Assembly: GCA_014607495.2 (NCBI GenBank)
Contig: CP053155.1
Span: 14,632,001-14,696,000 of the forward strand
Source of the DNA: Carposina sasakii
Lineage: Eukaryota; Arthropoda; Insecta; Lepidoptera; Carposinidae
Direction: 5' to 3'
DNA length: 64,000 nucleotides
Part shown: positions 40,651 through 52,036 of the stretch, in pieces
Position numbering within the stretch: the first letter of the stretch is position 1
Layout of the letters: every line of letters starts with the position of its first letter
The notes under the pieces: generated by a model
The model's input: only the letters and a program-made list of their open reading frames with translations
The model's database searches: none
Told to the model about the DNA's origin: nothing
Made by a program: the position numbers and the translations under genes

Positions 40651-41764
40651 AACCGACTTCAAAAAAGAGAGGTTATCAATTCGTCTGTATGTTTTTTTTA
40701 TATCTTTTTTTTATGTGTGTTACCTCAGTACTCCGTCATTTATGAACCGATTTAATTTTTTTTTATAGTTGGTCATGGTATACTTCCAAGTTGGTCCCAT
40801 ATTCACCACATCAGGATCTGATGATGGGATCTTGGAGAAATCGAGGGCAATCCTCAAATATTGTAGGCACATGTAGTCTGTTTTTATACTTTTACTGAGC
40901 GTTTTGATCACCTACATATAAAACATAACATCTGATGATGGAATCTCTAAGGAATCTAGGGATATCCTCAGATATTATAGGCACGAGTAGTCGGTTTTTA
41001 GATTTTTATATAGAATTTTGGTCAGCTACACATAATATAAAGGAAACGAGGGTCTGATGATGGAGCCGCCGAAAAACAGATAGTGGAACTTTTTAGTAAC
41101 AAAATCCCCCTATGGCAGGGGGAGGCCTACGTCCAGTAGTGGACTGCAAATAGGCTTATGTAGATGAAGATAATTGTGTTAAGTCGTGTAATTATATGTT
41201 GCGTTAAGCCATGTCCGAAGTAAGATGGTTATAGAGGAAGAGGTAGACATGAGTGAGAGTAAGGAGATGACGGATAATAGGGGCGAATGAAAGAAGAGTA
41301 CCCACATATTGCACCGACCCCAAATGATTTGGAACAGGGCAGAAAGAAGGAGTATAATTATATGTTGCTTATATTGTCAGACGTAAAATTTCGAAGTCAT
41401 TTCTCTCAGTGCCCTTTCGTCATGTGGCCGATTTAATAATTTGCTGGCATCTAAATCTGACAGTATTATGCCTTCTAAACTTCATATACGGCTTAACGCA
41501 ATATGATATACAGGGTGTGTATAGAGAAATATTGAGATGAAATCACATTTTTATTTTTCAAGATAGTATGAAAATTCCTGAGATTTTAAAAATTTCGAAA
41601 AATAAACATGTAACGGTCTCAAATTTTTGGAAGGTTCTCTACAGTGGGTTATTTACATAGCTTTTCGCTTAACATACCCTTTTTGTTACACCCTGTATTT
41701 GCCCTTTAGCAAAATTTTACTTTAGTAAGCTCAATTTTGGCTCATAGGGAGGAAGTCGGTTTTT
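40651..41764 (+). mobile_element. Composite element with AACCGACTTC terminal repeats, copy 2
   Basis: Starts AACCGACTTCAAAAAAGAGA and ends GAAGTCGGTTTTTC. It matches 31787-32594 closely over the first 700 bp, including the embedded family A tail (41110-41160) and RTE tail (about 41262-41345). It keeps a GTCAGACGTAAAATTTCGAAG section lost from copy 1. The foldback FB1 at 41511-41695 interrupts it. The 65- to 67-codon frames at its start are by-products. Confidence 0.7.
41511..41695. mobile_element. FB1 copy inside the composite element
   Basis: Ends CAGGGTGT and ACACCCTG, with TA directly outside both (41509-41510 and 41696-41697). The left arm is largely deleted; the right arm reads GGTTCTCTACAGTGGGTTAT ... 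TTTTCGCTTAACATACCC. Comparison with the uninterrupted sequence at 32541-32560 shows insertion with duplication of TA. Confidence 0.8.
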
Positions 41765-42236
41765 CGTTTAAAAAAAAAATTAACTTCTTTTTTTAAACAA
41801 TTAATAATGTGAATAAGAATAGATAACGTAAAGGCTGTTTTGTTCCTATATTAAAGTAAATTAGACTGCCTTTCATTGGTAAACAATACCAGAAAGTTAT
41901 TCGCAAAGAACGCATAAAAAACCTACAACCGGGCATGTTGTTTTTGCATCAAATTTGATTTAGCCTTATTATACCCAGCTAAGCATGATAACGTAACCAC
42001 GAGCTCGCGTAATTTTTTTGCCGGAAAAAAAAAGAAAAAAAACGCACCCGAAGGCGCCAAAAAGCCGTCGTGCCGCCATTCTGGGAAGGAATGAATGAAA
42101 AAAACCATAAGTTTGCGCCGAACTGCCGACAAACAGTTTCACGAGGCGATGCACCGAAATTGTTCGACATTTAACAATTTAACGATAGCACGGTGGAAGG
42201 ATAATGGTAGATCACGTTTCTACAGCGACGGTTTTT
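41765..42236. other. Unrecognised stretch with overlapping minus-strand frames
   Basis: Three overlapping minus-strand frames (61-69 codons, 41923-42170) in different phases share no recognisable motif. None is called. Confidence 0.35.
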
Positions 42237-42287
42237 AATTACGATCGGAAGGCATTAGTACATACAAATGCTTTCCGATCGTAATTA
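42237..42287. other. Short hairpin
   Basis: AATTACGATCGGAAGGCATT is followed after a loop of about 10 bases by AAATGCTTTCCGATCGTAATT, giving a stem of about 20 bp with one mismatch. Could be a MITE relic or a small RNA hairpin; nothing decides between these. Confidence 0.5.
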
Positions 42288-42390
42288 ATGATATGATGTC
42301 TGTACGCTTGTTGGTTTCCACTGTCCCTAATTAACTTATATGCCCAATTTCCTATAAGCGGTTTTTATTGAAAACGGGATCCGTTTTTAG

Positions 42391-42460
42391 TTCGCTTCTA
42401 TCTATTCTTCTATATCTACTCTATTCTATATCTTCTTCTATTCTATCTATATATTGTATA
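42391..42460. repeat. Pyrimidine-rich TCTA/TTCTA simple repeat
   Basis: Irregular repeats of CTATCTATTCTTCTATATC-type sequence on the plus strand. The minus-strand frame downstream is not supported. Confidence 0.55.
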
Positions 42461-42774
42461 CATATAATAACAGTGACTGATCGGTGACCACGAGGCGAAC
42501 AGTTCAAATAATAATTTGCGAAAACAATCTACTTCGCTACTTACACAATAACAATACCGAGATACCGAAAACCCGTTTTTTGTGCACTCCTCCTTATCGG
42601 GGCTCGGGACTGATCGATTCCGTGAGAAAAAACCACCGGCTGATAAGCCTTTGATTTGAAATGGCTTGATTTGTGTTTGCCTGATAAAGGAAAGCAAACA
42701 CCGAATATTCCATGTCAATTGTTGCTTTGAACTAGGATGCAGACAAAGCCGTTGGCGGTCGCTAGTCGTAATAG

Positions 42775-43036
42775 TCCTACTAATTAATTTATAACTGCGT
42801 GTGTGAGGATGGATGTATGTGTGTGTATGTTTGTTGCTTTTTCACGCAAAAACGACTGAAGAAATTTTGATGAAACTTGCCAGGTATATAGCTTATACCT
42901 CAGAATAACACAATTCGAAAGAAATGCTGTCTGTCTTTCATTTTTATACAGGCATTGCAAAAACGAAACGTTCCGGAAAATACAACTTATTCTGTGTACG
43001 CAAACCATGCAAACATAGTCGCAGGCTACAGCTTAC
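42775..43036 (+). mobile_element. Degraded Helitron-like element
   Basis: Starts TCCTACTAATTAATTTATAAC, then GAGGATGGATGTATGTGTG, GCTTTTTCACGCAAAAACGAC, TTTTGATGAAACTTGCCAGG and CCTCAGAATAACACA, and ends GTCGCAGGCTACAGCTTA where CAGCTAG would be expected. Fits the Helitron-like type without its exact end. Confidence 0.5.
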
Positions 43037-43858
43037 CATAATTGTGTTAGAGCCAAAATATACTTTTTTATACAAATTGCCGCCATAACCCTTCTTACAA
43101 ACTTCGGGCGCAGTTAAATGCGAAATTACACAGCGATATTATTTTCGGCTGATTACAATCTTGATTTTTTATGCGAAAACCGTTCCACCCCCTGTAACAA
43201 TAAGGTGATTAGCCACCCTTAGGCTAACCCGCCGTTTTTAAACGATAAAATTACTTCTAAGAACGCTGTTTTGATGGGGCTGATGGCTGTTTTTCGCCCT
43301 AAAATAATCCTTTCAAAGTCTTGCCAGATTGCCCTTTTTACGTTGCGGATTTCCTATTGATGTGTTTCTGCGTTGTTTTCTCTAAGTTTATATTTTGTGC
43401 GGTTTAAATCATTATCGCTGCAGCGATTGTTTTATTTAAAGTAAAGGTGATAATCTTTTGGACTACCGAATTATCTAGACTTTTCGGTTTGAGCTCTTTA
43501 TCTAAGCTTATTTTTGAGTGCTTAGTCTTGGCATTTGTTTTTTTGTGCTTTGGCAAGGCATTAAGATTTGAAAATAAACGTTTTGATCCATCTTTTATTT
43601 ATCTTTTACAGTGCACTTTACTTATTTTTCGACTTGATATCAAACATCCTTTAATAAGCAGCGAGTTTTGGTGGTTCACTAGGGTTTTAATTAATGAATT
43701 TGGTGCATTAATAAAGGTCGGGCGTTGACTGTCTGCTGCAGGAGGTCAAGGTAGGGGTACCCTGCATAATAAGTTAGTGCTAAAGGTTTTGTCGCATTAT
43801 TTTGTTGTAGCGACTTTTTAGCGATTTTTCGACCAATGCGACTGTTATGTACTCTGTA
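43037..43858. other. Unrecognised stretch with a hydrophobic 93-codon frame
   Basis: The plus-strand frame 43447-43728 encodes a hydrophobic protein-like sequence (about residues 20-40 rich in L, F, V) without a known motif. It is probably chance. No repeats recognised. Confidence 0.3.
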
Positions 43859-43971
43859 GGGTAAGCATGAAACTTTTTATGCGCCATGAAGCTATTGACT
43901 CGCAAGCAAAATCTGTGAGATCTGACAGTGTGACGATAGCGTTACGGACTATAGAGAGGTTCATGCTTGCG
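43859..43971 (+). mobile_element. Repeat family D copy (short TIR element)
   Basis: Ends GGGTAAGCATGAAACTTTTT and AGAGGTTCATGCTTGCGC are inverted repeats. The interior has GACTCGCAAGCAAAATC, TGACAGTGTGACGATAGC and GTTACGGACTATAG, the reverse of the copies at 15260-15376 and 50384-50490. Confidence 0.6.
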
Positions 43972-45679
43972 CGATTGAAGAATATATTTAATGGAGATTT
44001 TATGGTGTTTGTTGTTATTACATAAGCTTCGTACTGTTTACTTATTTATCGCTCATTTCTCCATAGAAAGAGATGGGGGAGTTACATATTTATCAAGGCT
44101 TATTAGACATGCTATAATAGGTCTGTTCTGAACGAATGAACAGAGCGTGTCTTTGAAAGTATTTTCGTCTTGTCCTTTTCACTTAAGTGCTAATGGCCTA
44201 ACTATTTTAGTGAGAGTTCTCGCGCGTTATGGAGTACATATTTTTTTTCGTTTACAGACCGGTTTTGTTTAAATAGAGCAATTAAAGAGAACTCTAGAGA
44301 GGCTATTGTATTCTCTGTTTATGGTTGGGGATTTTCGTAGTGAAGGCTTGTATAACATTAGTATTTATTTATGGATACATCTCAGCAAATTAATTAAATC
44401 AATTCCTGTTCCAGATAACATGTTGTATAGTCTTGATAGCATAGCTATCATTACGACAGGCCCCCTATAATTTCGATATGTAATTAAGACCGTGTCGGCT
44501 TGTTTCGTTGGTCCTGATTAGCGAAAGACAAGCTAATGGAGTGCTAAGTACTTGGAAATCCAGGTAGATGGAGCCACCCTGAGCGCCGAAAGATGCTATC
44601 TCTGTCTCACCTACCTGAGCTTTTCAAGTTAGAGCGAGCAAGATTTTTGCAGATTTGTGTATCTACCCTTAACGTGGCGGCTTATGTGATCTTCAGTTCT
44701 GTAATTACGTTTCCGATGTGTTTGGAGATTGGTTTCTTTTCTGAAAATAAATAAAAAATCAAACTAATTTTGTTTTTTAATGAATTGTGTTGTTTACGTT
44801 TTTGACGTCAGCTGAACCATAGGTTCTGGGATCGAATCCCGTTATTTGCAAGAGATTTCAATGTGTAGTGAACGTCTCAAAGGGCCAGATGTACGAGTAA
44901 TTAAGCTTTCTCTTAGTTAAAATCTAATACCTACTAAATACTTTAGTTTGACTGACATTTAGCTATGTAATATGAAAGCTTAACTACGGAACTTTCACAT
45001 TCTATTTAAATACTCTATTAGTCGCTTGCTATACCTATAGATTTTCCGTGCTGAATTTGCATTTCTCTGGTCGCCTAATGTTGATCATGGCTTTTAAGAG
45101 TTGCAGTGGCGGGAATGAGTGTTGGGCCAACCCTGGAGTTGTTATACAACTGGCCTTTAGTTTATAGGACTCTCTAATTCAAATATTAGATATCTCATAC
45201 TAGCTAGTTACTCTCATTCATAAATTCCATTCTAAGTTTGGATTACTTTGGATACATCGATATAAATAGCTTTCCGTTATTATTTACGATCCATCATCGT
45301 AAGTTCGAGTTTCACCGATGCGACGATATATTTTCCACACCATATAAGTCAAGTGTCCCTCTGTCGGTGTCTATTACGGTGTCAGTGTTGGGTGTCGGCA
45401 GCCAGAAATATCTGGCTGTTTAACTTTGGCCGCAATCACACTAACGCGTAATGATAGAGGGAACGAACTATTTCATACATACATAATACGTCTGTGTTCG
45501 AAAATAGCGTAGTTCTGACATGAACTTTACGAACTATCTATCTATCTGTGGGGCTTATTATTAGCATAGTTCTAAGTCATAGATAGCTATTATTTATATA
45601 TTCTATAAAATTCGCTGTTAGTCCTCCTAAAATAACAATAAATGAATAAATAAAAGATCTTATTCATTATAAAATTATT
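43972..45679. other. Unrecognised non-coding stretch
   Basis: A GGGATCGAATCCCG motif at about 44829 resembles a mutated B box but has no tRNA-like context. Short frame 45238-45423 without motif. Otherwise no supported feature. Confidence 0.35.
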
Positions 45680-46046
45680 AATAATGAAATGGAAAAAATT
45701 CCTCACCCGGGTGGGAATCGAACCCACGACCTCTGCATTCCGCGTGCCAGCGCTCTCACCACTGAGCCACCAATGAGGGTCAATTACTCGGATGACGAAT
45801 TTTACCATCTCTTTTCTAAATTACATATTGGCAACGTTATTTTTCATCCCGATAGCTATACACTAGCCAAATCTCGGCAAACAAAGCTGAATCCCTCAGC
45901 ACAATGTTTAAAGATGAAACGATCAACCATATCCTAACGGATTATATTAATGGAGAAGTGTTTTTATAAATTTATCTTAGTCAAGATATTATATATTATA
46001 AAATTATTAATAAAGAAATGGAAAAAATTCCTCACCCGGATGGGAA
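45680..46046 (-). mobile_element. SINE-B composite with intact tRNA-like core
   Basis: On the minus strand: an end block (CATCCGGGTGAGGAATTTTT, 46046-46012), a body with CCGTTAGGATATGGTTGATC, GTGCTGAGGGATTCAGC and ATAACGTTGCCAATATG, then a tRNA-like core at 45773-45702 (box A TGGCTCAGTGGTGAGAGC; T arm GTGGG-TTCGATT-CCCAC), then the same end block again. The unit is thus flanked by direct copies of its own tail, as in a multimer. The frames with GNRTHDLCIPRASALT and GGSLARMRNAE-like reading are typical spurious translations of tRNA-like repeats. Confidence 0.7.
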
Positions 46047-47892
46047 TCTTATTCATTATGTAAAATATTGAATGATATCTGGCATAATTTCGGATGTTGA
46101 AATTTTGCATAGTGCTTCGATTTGATTTCCTCCATCACTGTCGTTGCCTGTGAACGCGATTATCAAATATCGGATTCGAAGGCCCGGTGGTAGGAGAACA
46201 CCACTTTAATTATTGCCTCTTTTTCCTGTCCTGACCGGATTCAATAACTGAAATTTAACAAGAAATTCTTTAGTATTTATTACAATTTTGAAATGATATA
46301 TTACCTTTGAGAGGCGACAAAAAAGACGGAACATTGTTGTGGCTTATACTAATTGCGATTAATTAAAGTTCCTACCGTCAGCCCTGCAGGAATCTGCTAC
46401 GATGCCCATGATACGGCAATTAAATGTAAAGGTCGCCTCGCGTGTTGTACAAACGCTGCGCTCTTTGATGATCCGACTAGTTTTTGTTTTTTCTTTATGC
46501 TTTTGGCACTGGGTATTTATCATTTCGCCATGTCTTTATGTATGTGGCACGAGACTGGGTTGCCGCTTGAACTACTGTTCATTTTTTCTTGAGATGCCTT
46601 CAACGGTTTCTTTGTGAACCATATGTGTAGTTATGGGTCATTGAATGTAAACCTTCGTACTAGGCTTAATTGTGAGCGTCTCAACTCTGTTGACATGAAC
46701 CTGAAGTTATATTGCACTATAAATATTATAGCAACCTGTATGTTAAGTGCGCTTTTAATCTTTTTCAAGGGTTATATAATAATAGTATTGAAAGTTATGT
46801 TCAACTGGTTAAGGTTAATAAGGCACAATTTTGCGTTCCAGTTTGGACGTTGTTGATTTGCACTCTCTTTTAACAGGCTATGTTCTTTGTCTAAGCAGAC
46901 TTAATGATTTATTGTTTTATAGTTTTGACGTTTAGATGTGAGATATGTCGCTCTTTTACATATGCTACCCTAGCTTATGACATAAGGCGAAGAAAGTAAG
47001 GAAGACCTGGAGCTAATTAAAACGCGAAGCTTAGAACCGAACGGGATGGTGGAGATCTGTGGAGGCCCTCCATTCAGGGAACATAAGTCAAGTAGCTTAT
47101 GTATGACGTAACTTTCCCAAACGGTGTAACAGTCGGCCAGTTAGTCGTTTAGGCGCGACGCGACAGGCAGTATACTTTTTGTCCCGGGACTCTTCTAAAT
47201 CGGGCCCGGTCGTTGCCGGACTATTTCGAGACATATAGTAATGCTTCCCGTTGCGTAACGTGATAATTTCGATTGTGTCATTTTATTAGTTAACTTGCGT
47301 TTCACTTGTATTTGTGGATTGTAAATTGATTTATGATTAGTCCTTTAATCTCAGATCGGCCACTGTAACCGAAATACGGTGTGGAGGACTTTGTTATTAT
47401 ATTCACACCGGTAGCTTTAACCACGTGTAACATTAAATTAGTTCATCCGAGTTCCTTTCTACCCCCTAATGGGCATCATTAGTCATTGAAAGATGTGCCC
47501 AGTATAGACGCGGACGCGGAGTCGATAGCATCGAAGAGTTAAGAGTGACACTTCCTATGAAGCTTCCGCTTAGTTTTGAATTTTAATATAGTTGTTAGTA
47601 TTCAAAACTTTCGCGTCCATGATATTTGTTGTGATCACTACATTATTCTTCGGATTTTTCATACCCGTAGGCTGATTATGTATCTTGCTGGCCAAATTCC
47701 GTTGCGGTTGCTGTCGCGTACCAAACCGTGCAACATGTCCAGAATATTGCGAATAAGCGTCATTGCGGATATAACTGATTTTAAGTTTTAAAATTTTAGT
47801 TTAAGTGTCAAAATCGATCATATTGTTTCTCTAATATATCCGGCTTCATAAACTATCAATATTTGCATCTCTTCGATACCGACACAGAGTCT
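46047..47892. other. Long unrecognised stretch
   Basis: About 1.8 kb with no family seen elsewhere except a small Helitron-like piece near 47606 (AACTTTCGCGTCCATGATATT). Frames at 46353-46592, 46614-46856 and 47576-47791 have no recognisable domains. Confidence 0.35.
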
Positions 47893-48123
47893 ACAGGGTG
47901 TAACAAAAGGGGTATGTCAAGCGAAAAGCTATGAATATAGCCCACTATAAAGAACCTATCCTCAAAATTTGAGACTCGAAATCACATGTTTATTTTTCCA
48001 GATAGTATGGAGAATCCCTAACCCACTCAGGAATGTTCATATATCTTGAAAAATAAACATGCGATTTGGAGTCTCTAATTTTGGGGATAGATTCTCTACA
48101 GTGGGTTGTTTTTATAGGCTTAT
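47893..48123. mobile_element. FB1 copy lacking its right terminus
   Basis: Starts TACAGGGTGTAACAAAAGGG; the right arm GGATAGATTCTCTACAGTGGG...TAGGCTTA stops short of the ACACCCTG end and joins directly to a family G copy. The centre contains AGATAGTATGGAGAATCCC. Confidence 0.75.
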
Positions 48124-48212
48124 CCTAAATTTGACAGATGTTCCATATATTTTGCTGTCAAGTGTCATTTTTAAACAATCTTTAACTTTGGAAGTGGTTT
48201 TGTAATAACACC
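48124..48212 (+). repeat. Repeat family G copy
   Basis: CCTAAATTTGACAGATGTTCC, ATATATTTTGCTGTCAAGTG, TTTTTAAACAATCTTTAAC and TTTTGTAATAACACCG. It abuts the truncated FB1 copy. Confidence 0.5.
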
Positions 48213-48250
48213 GTAACTGATGCCAAATCCCATAACAAGATGCTGAATTA

Positions 48251-48432
48251 GGGTCGGTTCATATCTGACGGAAGATGCGTCGAGCGTATCTTCAGGGACA
48301 GGCAAACGTACCCTCGACGCACTAACGTATCATCGGTTGAGTGTAAACGGTCGAGTGTTTTTCTTTTTGTCTGTTCTGGCGTTACGCGACCGATTATACG
48401 CGACGCATGTTCCGTCAGATATGAACCGACCC
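48251..48432. mobile_element. MITE with TTA duplication
   Basis: 182 bp, starting GGGTCGGTTCATATCTGACG and ending with the inverted CGTCAGATATGAACCGACCC; arms are about 33 bp, including GATGCGTCG/CGACGCAT. TTA flanks both sides (48248-48250 and 48433-48435). The same target size as 28707-28908 but a different sequence. The 109-codon minus-strand frame beginning at 48659 reads into it by chance. Confidence 0.75.
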
Positions 48433-48824
48433 TTACAGCCTTTGTTTTTTACGCCAAGTTTCATCAAAATCCGTTTGGTATGTAGTCTACGCAAGAAAGA
48501 GTACCAAACATAGAAAAGGTTGTAGGATATGTCTCTGTGTTTTAAGAGTAACAAACATTGAATAAGCATAGTATACATAATAAGTATATATAAGTATATG
48601 TTTTTCTTAGTTTCTGTATACCTACAATTTGTTTTGCGGCAAGTGCAACGACACCGCATTGTTCCTGTTTATGCTAGCTAATAACATACCACGGCTAGTG
48701 CAGTCATATGCATTTTATTGTGTACACGCCATATTGCTTATTGCACAACACTAATAAGTATTATATGCTTTTTAAAGGCATATTGCATGTGTACGTGGGT
48801 ATTTTGCTAAAATATTATGGATTG

Positions 48825-48972
48825 CTAGCGTACGTAAAGTAAAGTAGTCTACGTAAAGTTTATAGCCTATGTGTTATTCTGATGTAGAAGCTACATAACT
48901 GCAAAGTTTTATCGAAATCCGTACAAACAAACATCCATTTTCACCAACTTTCGCATTTAAAATATTAGTAGG
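48825..48972 (-). mobile_element. Short Helitron-like element
   Basis: The minus strand starts TCCTACTAATATTTTAAATGC and ends GCTAG, with a T on the plus-strand right side. CCGTACAAACAAACATCC and CATCAGAATAACACATAGGC-like blocks are present. Mostly deleted relative to the other copies. Confidence 0.5.
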
Positions 48973-50383
48973 ATTAGATGTACTTAAAAATTTTACCAAA
49001 ATTTCAGCTGTTAGGCGTAATATTTATTTATTTATTTGCTGTACAAAATCGCTTATTCCTCTAGCTTATTCCTGAAATAATTTGATTTCACGTGTAAAGC
49101 GTTAAATATAAAGCCTCGGATACACTAGCTAGGGGTCTAATTGTGCAACTTGCCCCGAATATGACGCTCCACAGCAACGTAAAGAGTCGAAAGGGACAGT
49201 GTTGCGAGACATTTCTGCTGTAACTATAGTAAATGTTCACAGAACTATGTTGTTGTACTCTGAGAGAATTCACAGTAAGGGCAATGTTTGTTGCATGTTA
49301 TGTTCATGACTAAAAAACTATCAAACTTATAATTAAGAATAAGTGTTAAGATGAAAGCTAATTTATCGCAATAGGGGAACCTGTAATGATAAACATTAGT
49401 TATGTGTGTGTAAATCAATAAAAAAAAAAAAACACGTAGTATGATGCTATCCTATTCCCCATTTACATAATATGTAGGTACCATTTTCTCGAACATTCAA
49501 GAGCAGTTATTGATATGCCATATCTACTAGTAAATACTTCATCAATGTATCAAAAATGGCAGTTAAAAATTAAAGTATAATTATGCAACAGGAAAGAAAA
49601 TGGTATCATGTAGACTTACGATTCCAATGCTTATTTAGCAATACTGCTTACAAGCTTGAGCAATACTAGCAATGCACTACTTAGCAATAACATTAAAGCG
49701 TTGCTTCTTCGATAGGAATAGTTCACACAGTTCTGGCGCTAATATTGTGGTACCTATTTAGAGTAGTTGTAAATCTGCAATTCGTCTTAGGAATGTAATA
49801 AATGCTAGAATTGATATAAGCTTGAATATTCACACGGCTGTTCCCAGGCATTTATAACTCTGAAATTCATATGCAGATTACAATTTCACATCTCAGTACT
49901 TTATGTGTGGTCCTTACTAAAGAATCCATTAGAATGTCCCGTCGACCATGCTGATATAAAAGTTTATTTTTAAACATAACCACTTATACTTGTATAAATG
50001 CTGATTAAACTGTATGACATAGCGCATAAAAACCATTTTGCTTATACATACGCAAACGTGTGCGTTACAGTTGGACTGTTAACAGTACAAACTTATGGGA
50101 ACGGTGGACGAAATCGGTACTAGAGCTTTTTCTTAGCAAAGTTCTAATTCCCAGAGCTCACTGGCGACATTGATCGAGGTGAGACGTTGGTAGTGCACTA
50201 GAGGCACTGAACTAACAAAACCCACCTTTGGAAAGTCTAAAGCAGCGCATTCCATAGCAACAATGTAGTAATCGTAAGCTTGGACATGGTGTAGATAGTG
50301 GAGTACGCTATGTTTGCAACCGAAATTAAGAGAAATGTTTGTAACACGGTGCCTATCTATAGAAATACATTTTCCTATCCATG
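48973..50383. other. Unrecognised non-coding stretch
   Basis: Short frames only; no family recognised. Confidence 0.35.
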
Positions 50384-50490
50384 GGGCAAGCACGAATCTC
50401 TCGTTAGTCCGTAACACTATCGTCAAACTGTCAAATCTCATAGATTTTGCTAGCGAGTCATTTAAAAGCTAAAAAGGCTCATGCTTACCC
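50384..50490 (-). mobile_element. Repeat family D copy (short TIR element)
   Basis: GGGCAAGCACGAATCTCTCG, AGTCCGTAACACTATCGTC, CTCATAGATTTTGCTAGCG and GGCTCATGCTTACCC, collinear with 15260-15376. The 102-codon minus-strand frame over it is a by-product. Confidence 0.6.
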
Positions 50491-50784
50491 TACCGGTTCC
50501 CTCAAGCTATAGTTTCCCAGAATAACGGCGCCGTCATATAGAGTGAAGAGCATGAGAGAGGACTATAATATCTACTTCATCCAGCAATAAAAGCTTCTCA
50601 ATAAAGTGGTTTCATGCGTGTCAACAGTTTTAAAATAGACGCAATGTCCAAGAAAACTCAAAAAGAACAAACGTATACGGGCATTAATCAGGCGTCTCAC
50701 TCAACTGTCGGCTATTTTAAGAGAATTCCACCTCGCTCCCACATAGCCTACTGCTATCTATTCACTATGTATCTATTCTAGCGT

Positions 50785-50940
50785 TGGTATGCGATGCGCA
50801 CGCGCCGGTGCGCGCAAAGTAATTAATACGTGCCCTTCCAGCTCTTCATTAGCGCGCAGACGCGTTTTTGTATTAACGACGCCGGAGCGGCGCACGCGCA
50901 CCTTTTCTCGTTATGTTGTGGCGCGTGCGCACGCTATCCG
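50785..50940. promoter_or_regulatory. CpG-rich patch with GCGCACGCGC-type motifs
   Basis: GATGCGCACGCGCCGGTGCG (50793), CGGCGCACGCGCAC (50888-50901) and GGCGCGTGCGCACGC (50920-50934) are close to the TGCGCATGCGC-type site of NRF-1, whose insect relative is Ewg. The patch stands out from AT-rich surroundings. A promoter or enhancer is possible, but no transcript start or exon is identified next to it; the 83-codon frame 50830-51081 has no recognisable motif. Confidence 0.3.
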
Positions 50941-51363
50941 AATGACTTTACTATTAGCACTTGTATAAATTTATTATTGTTTCATAAAGAACATTTTGAA
51001 TTGATAACGCTATTTAAAATGGAATTCTTTATTTGCCGGAAAGCAGTAGTATTAGTACTTGTCCAGTTAAAAATATCATAAAAGTCCGTTTCATTAATTC
51101 TAAGTACCCTAAGCTAATAAAAAGCTCAGTATAATAAGCGTATTATCATAAATTTTAATATAATTAATTATATTCACTGAGTGAACTTAGATCAAAGCAA
51201 TAAAACCCGCGCCACAGAGCACGCGGATTGATCATAGTTCGTTTGCATGCACTGGAAGCTAAATTTCCCATAAGGATATAGTGTAGCGGAGTCACCATTT
51301 TACCATTTGGTAAAGTTTTGTTAAAACTACAAGAATGCGGTAACGAATGTTGCAGACTACCTA

Positions 51364-51609
51364 TACAGGATGTAACAAAAAGGGTATGTTAAGCGAAAAG
51401 CTACGTAAATAGCCCACTGTAGAGAACCTATCCACAAAATTTGAGACTCGAAATCACATGTTTATTTTTCCCGATAGTAGGTATGAAGAATTATTAAATA
51501 TCTCAGGAATTTTCATACAATCTTGAAAAATAAACATGTGGCTAGGTTCTCTACAGTGGGCTATTAACGTAGCTTTTCGCTTAACATACCCTTTTTGTTA
51601 CATCCTGTA
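51364..51609. mobile_element. FB1 copy with both termini
   Basis: Starts TACAGGATGTAACAAAAAGG and ends CCTTTTTGTTACATCCTGTA; both ends share the same G-to-A change (CAGGATGT). Arms are mostly intact, with a deletion in the right arm after AAATAAACATGTGG. TA at both ends. Confidence 0.8.
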
Positions 51610-51614
51610 TATTA

Positions 51615-51812
51615 TCTGCTGTGGGGCTTCACTAGAATGCATCAGCTACATCTCCTTCAACGTAAGAGTCGGTTAAGGAACTCGGTGGCGTACTCTCTGA
51701 CGAGCTGGCGAATTTGTCACTGATCTTTTGCGATTACTCCGCCAAGCCAAATTGTGGGATTTCTTTCATGATCCTGTAGTTCTGGTTGTTGTTACCATTT
51801 TGGTAACAAAGC
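51615..51812 (+). repeat. Repeat family E copy
   Basis: GGGGCTTCACTAGAATGCATC, AGCTACATCTCCTTC, GTAAGAGTCGGTTAAGGAAC, GCGAATTTGTCACTGATC and TTTCATGATCCTGTAGTTC, in family order. It lies six bases from the FB1 copy. Confidence 0.6.
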
Positions 51813-52036
51813 TGTGTGCTTATATATTTCATCTGTATTTTTCGGAAATACCCAAATTTGTCCTGGGATAAAAACTAACCTAGATAATAAATATTTCATA
51901 CCTAAATAAAGGATAGATGGTAAAATCATAAAAAACCTAGTTCTAAGATTATAATGGTGAAGGAATTTCCAAATCGGTCTAGTAGTTTCGGAGCCTAATC
52001 GATGCAAAGAAATAACAGAATTTTTTCTTTACAATA

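Noticed and set aside
43447..43728. 93-codon hydrophobic frame as a membrane protein gene
   Set aside because: No recognisable family, no sign of splicing, and composition typical of T-rich chance frames.
45702..45773. tRNA gene on the minus strand
   Set aside because: The T arm is perfect but the acceptor and anticodon arms are not; the same core with the same tail recurs at 19060 and 56034.
45590..45937. Frames containing GNRTHDLCIPRA (plus) and SGESAGTRNAEVVGSIP (minus)
   Set aside because: Both are read through the tRNA-like core of SINE-B and have no independent support.
48330..48659. 109-codon minus-strand frame
   Set aside because: Starts in unrecognised DNA and reads into a MITE; no domain.
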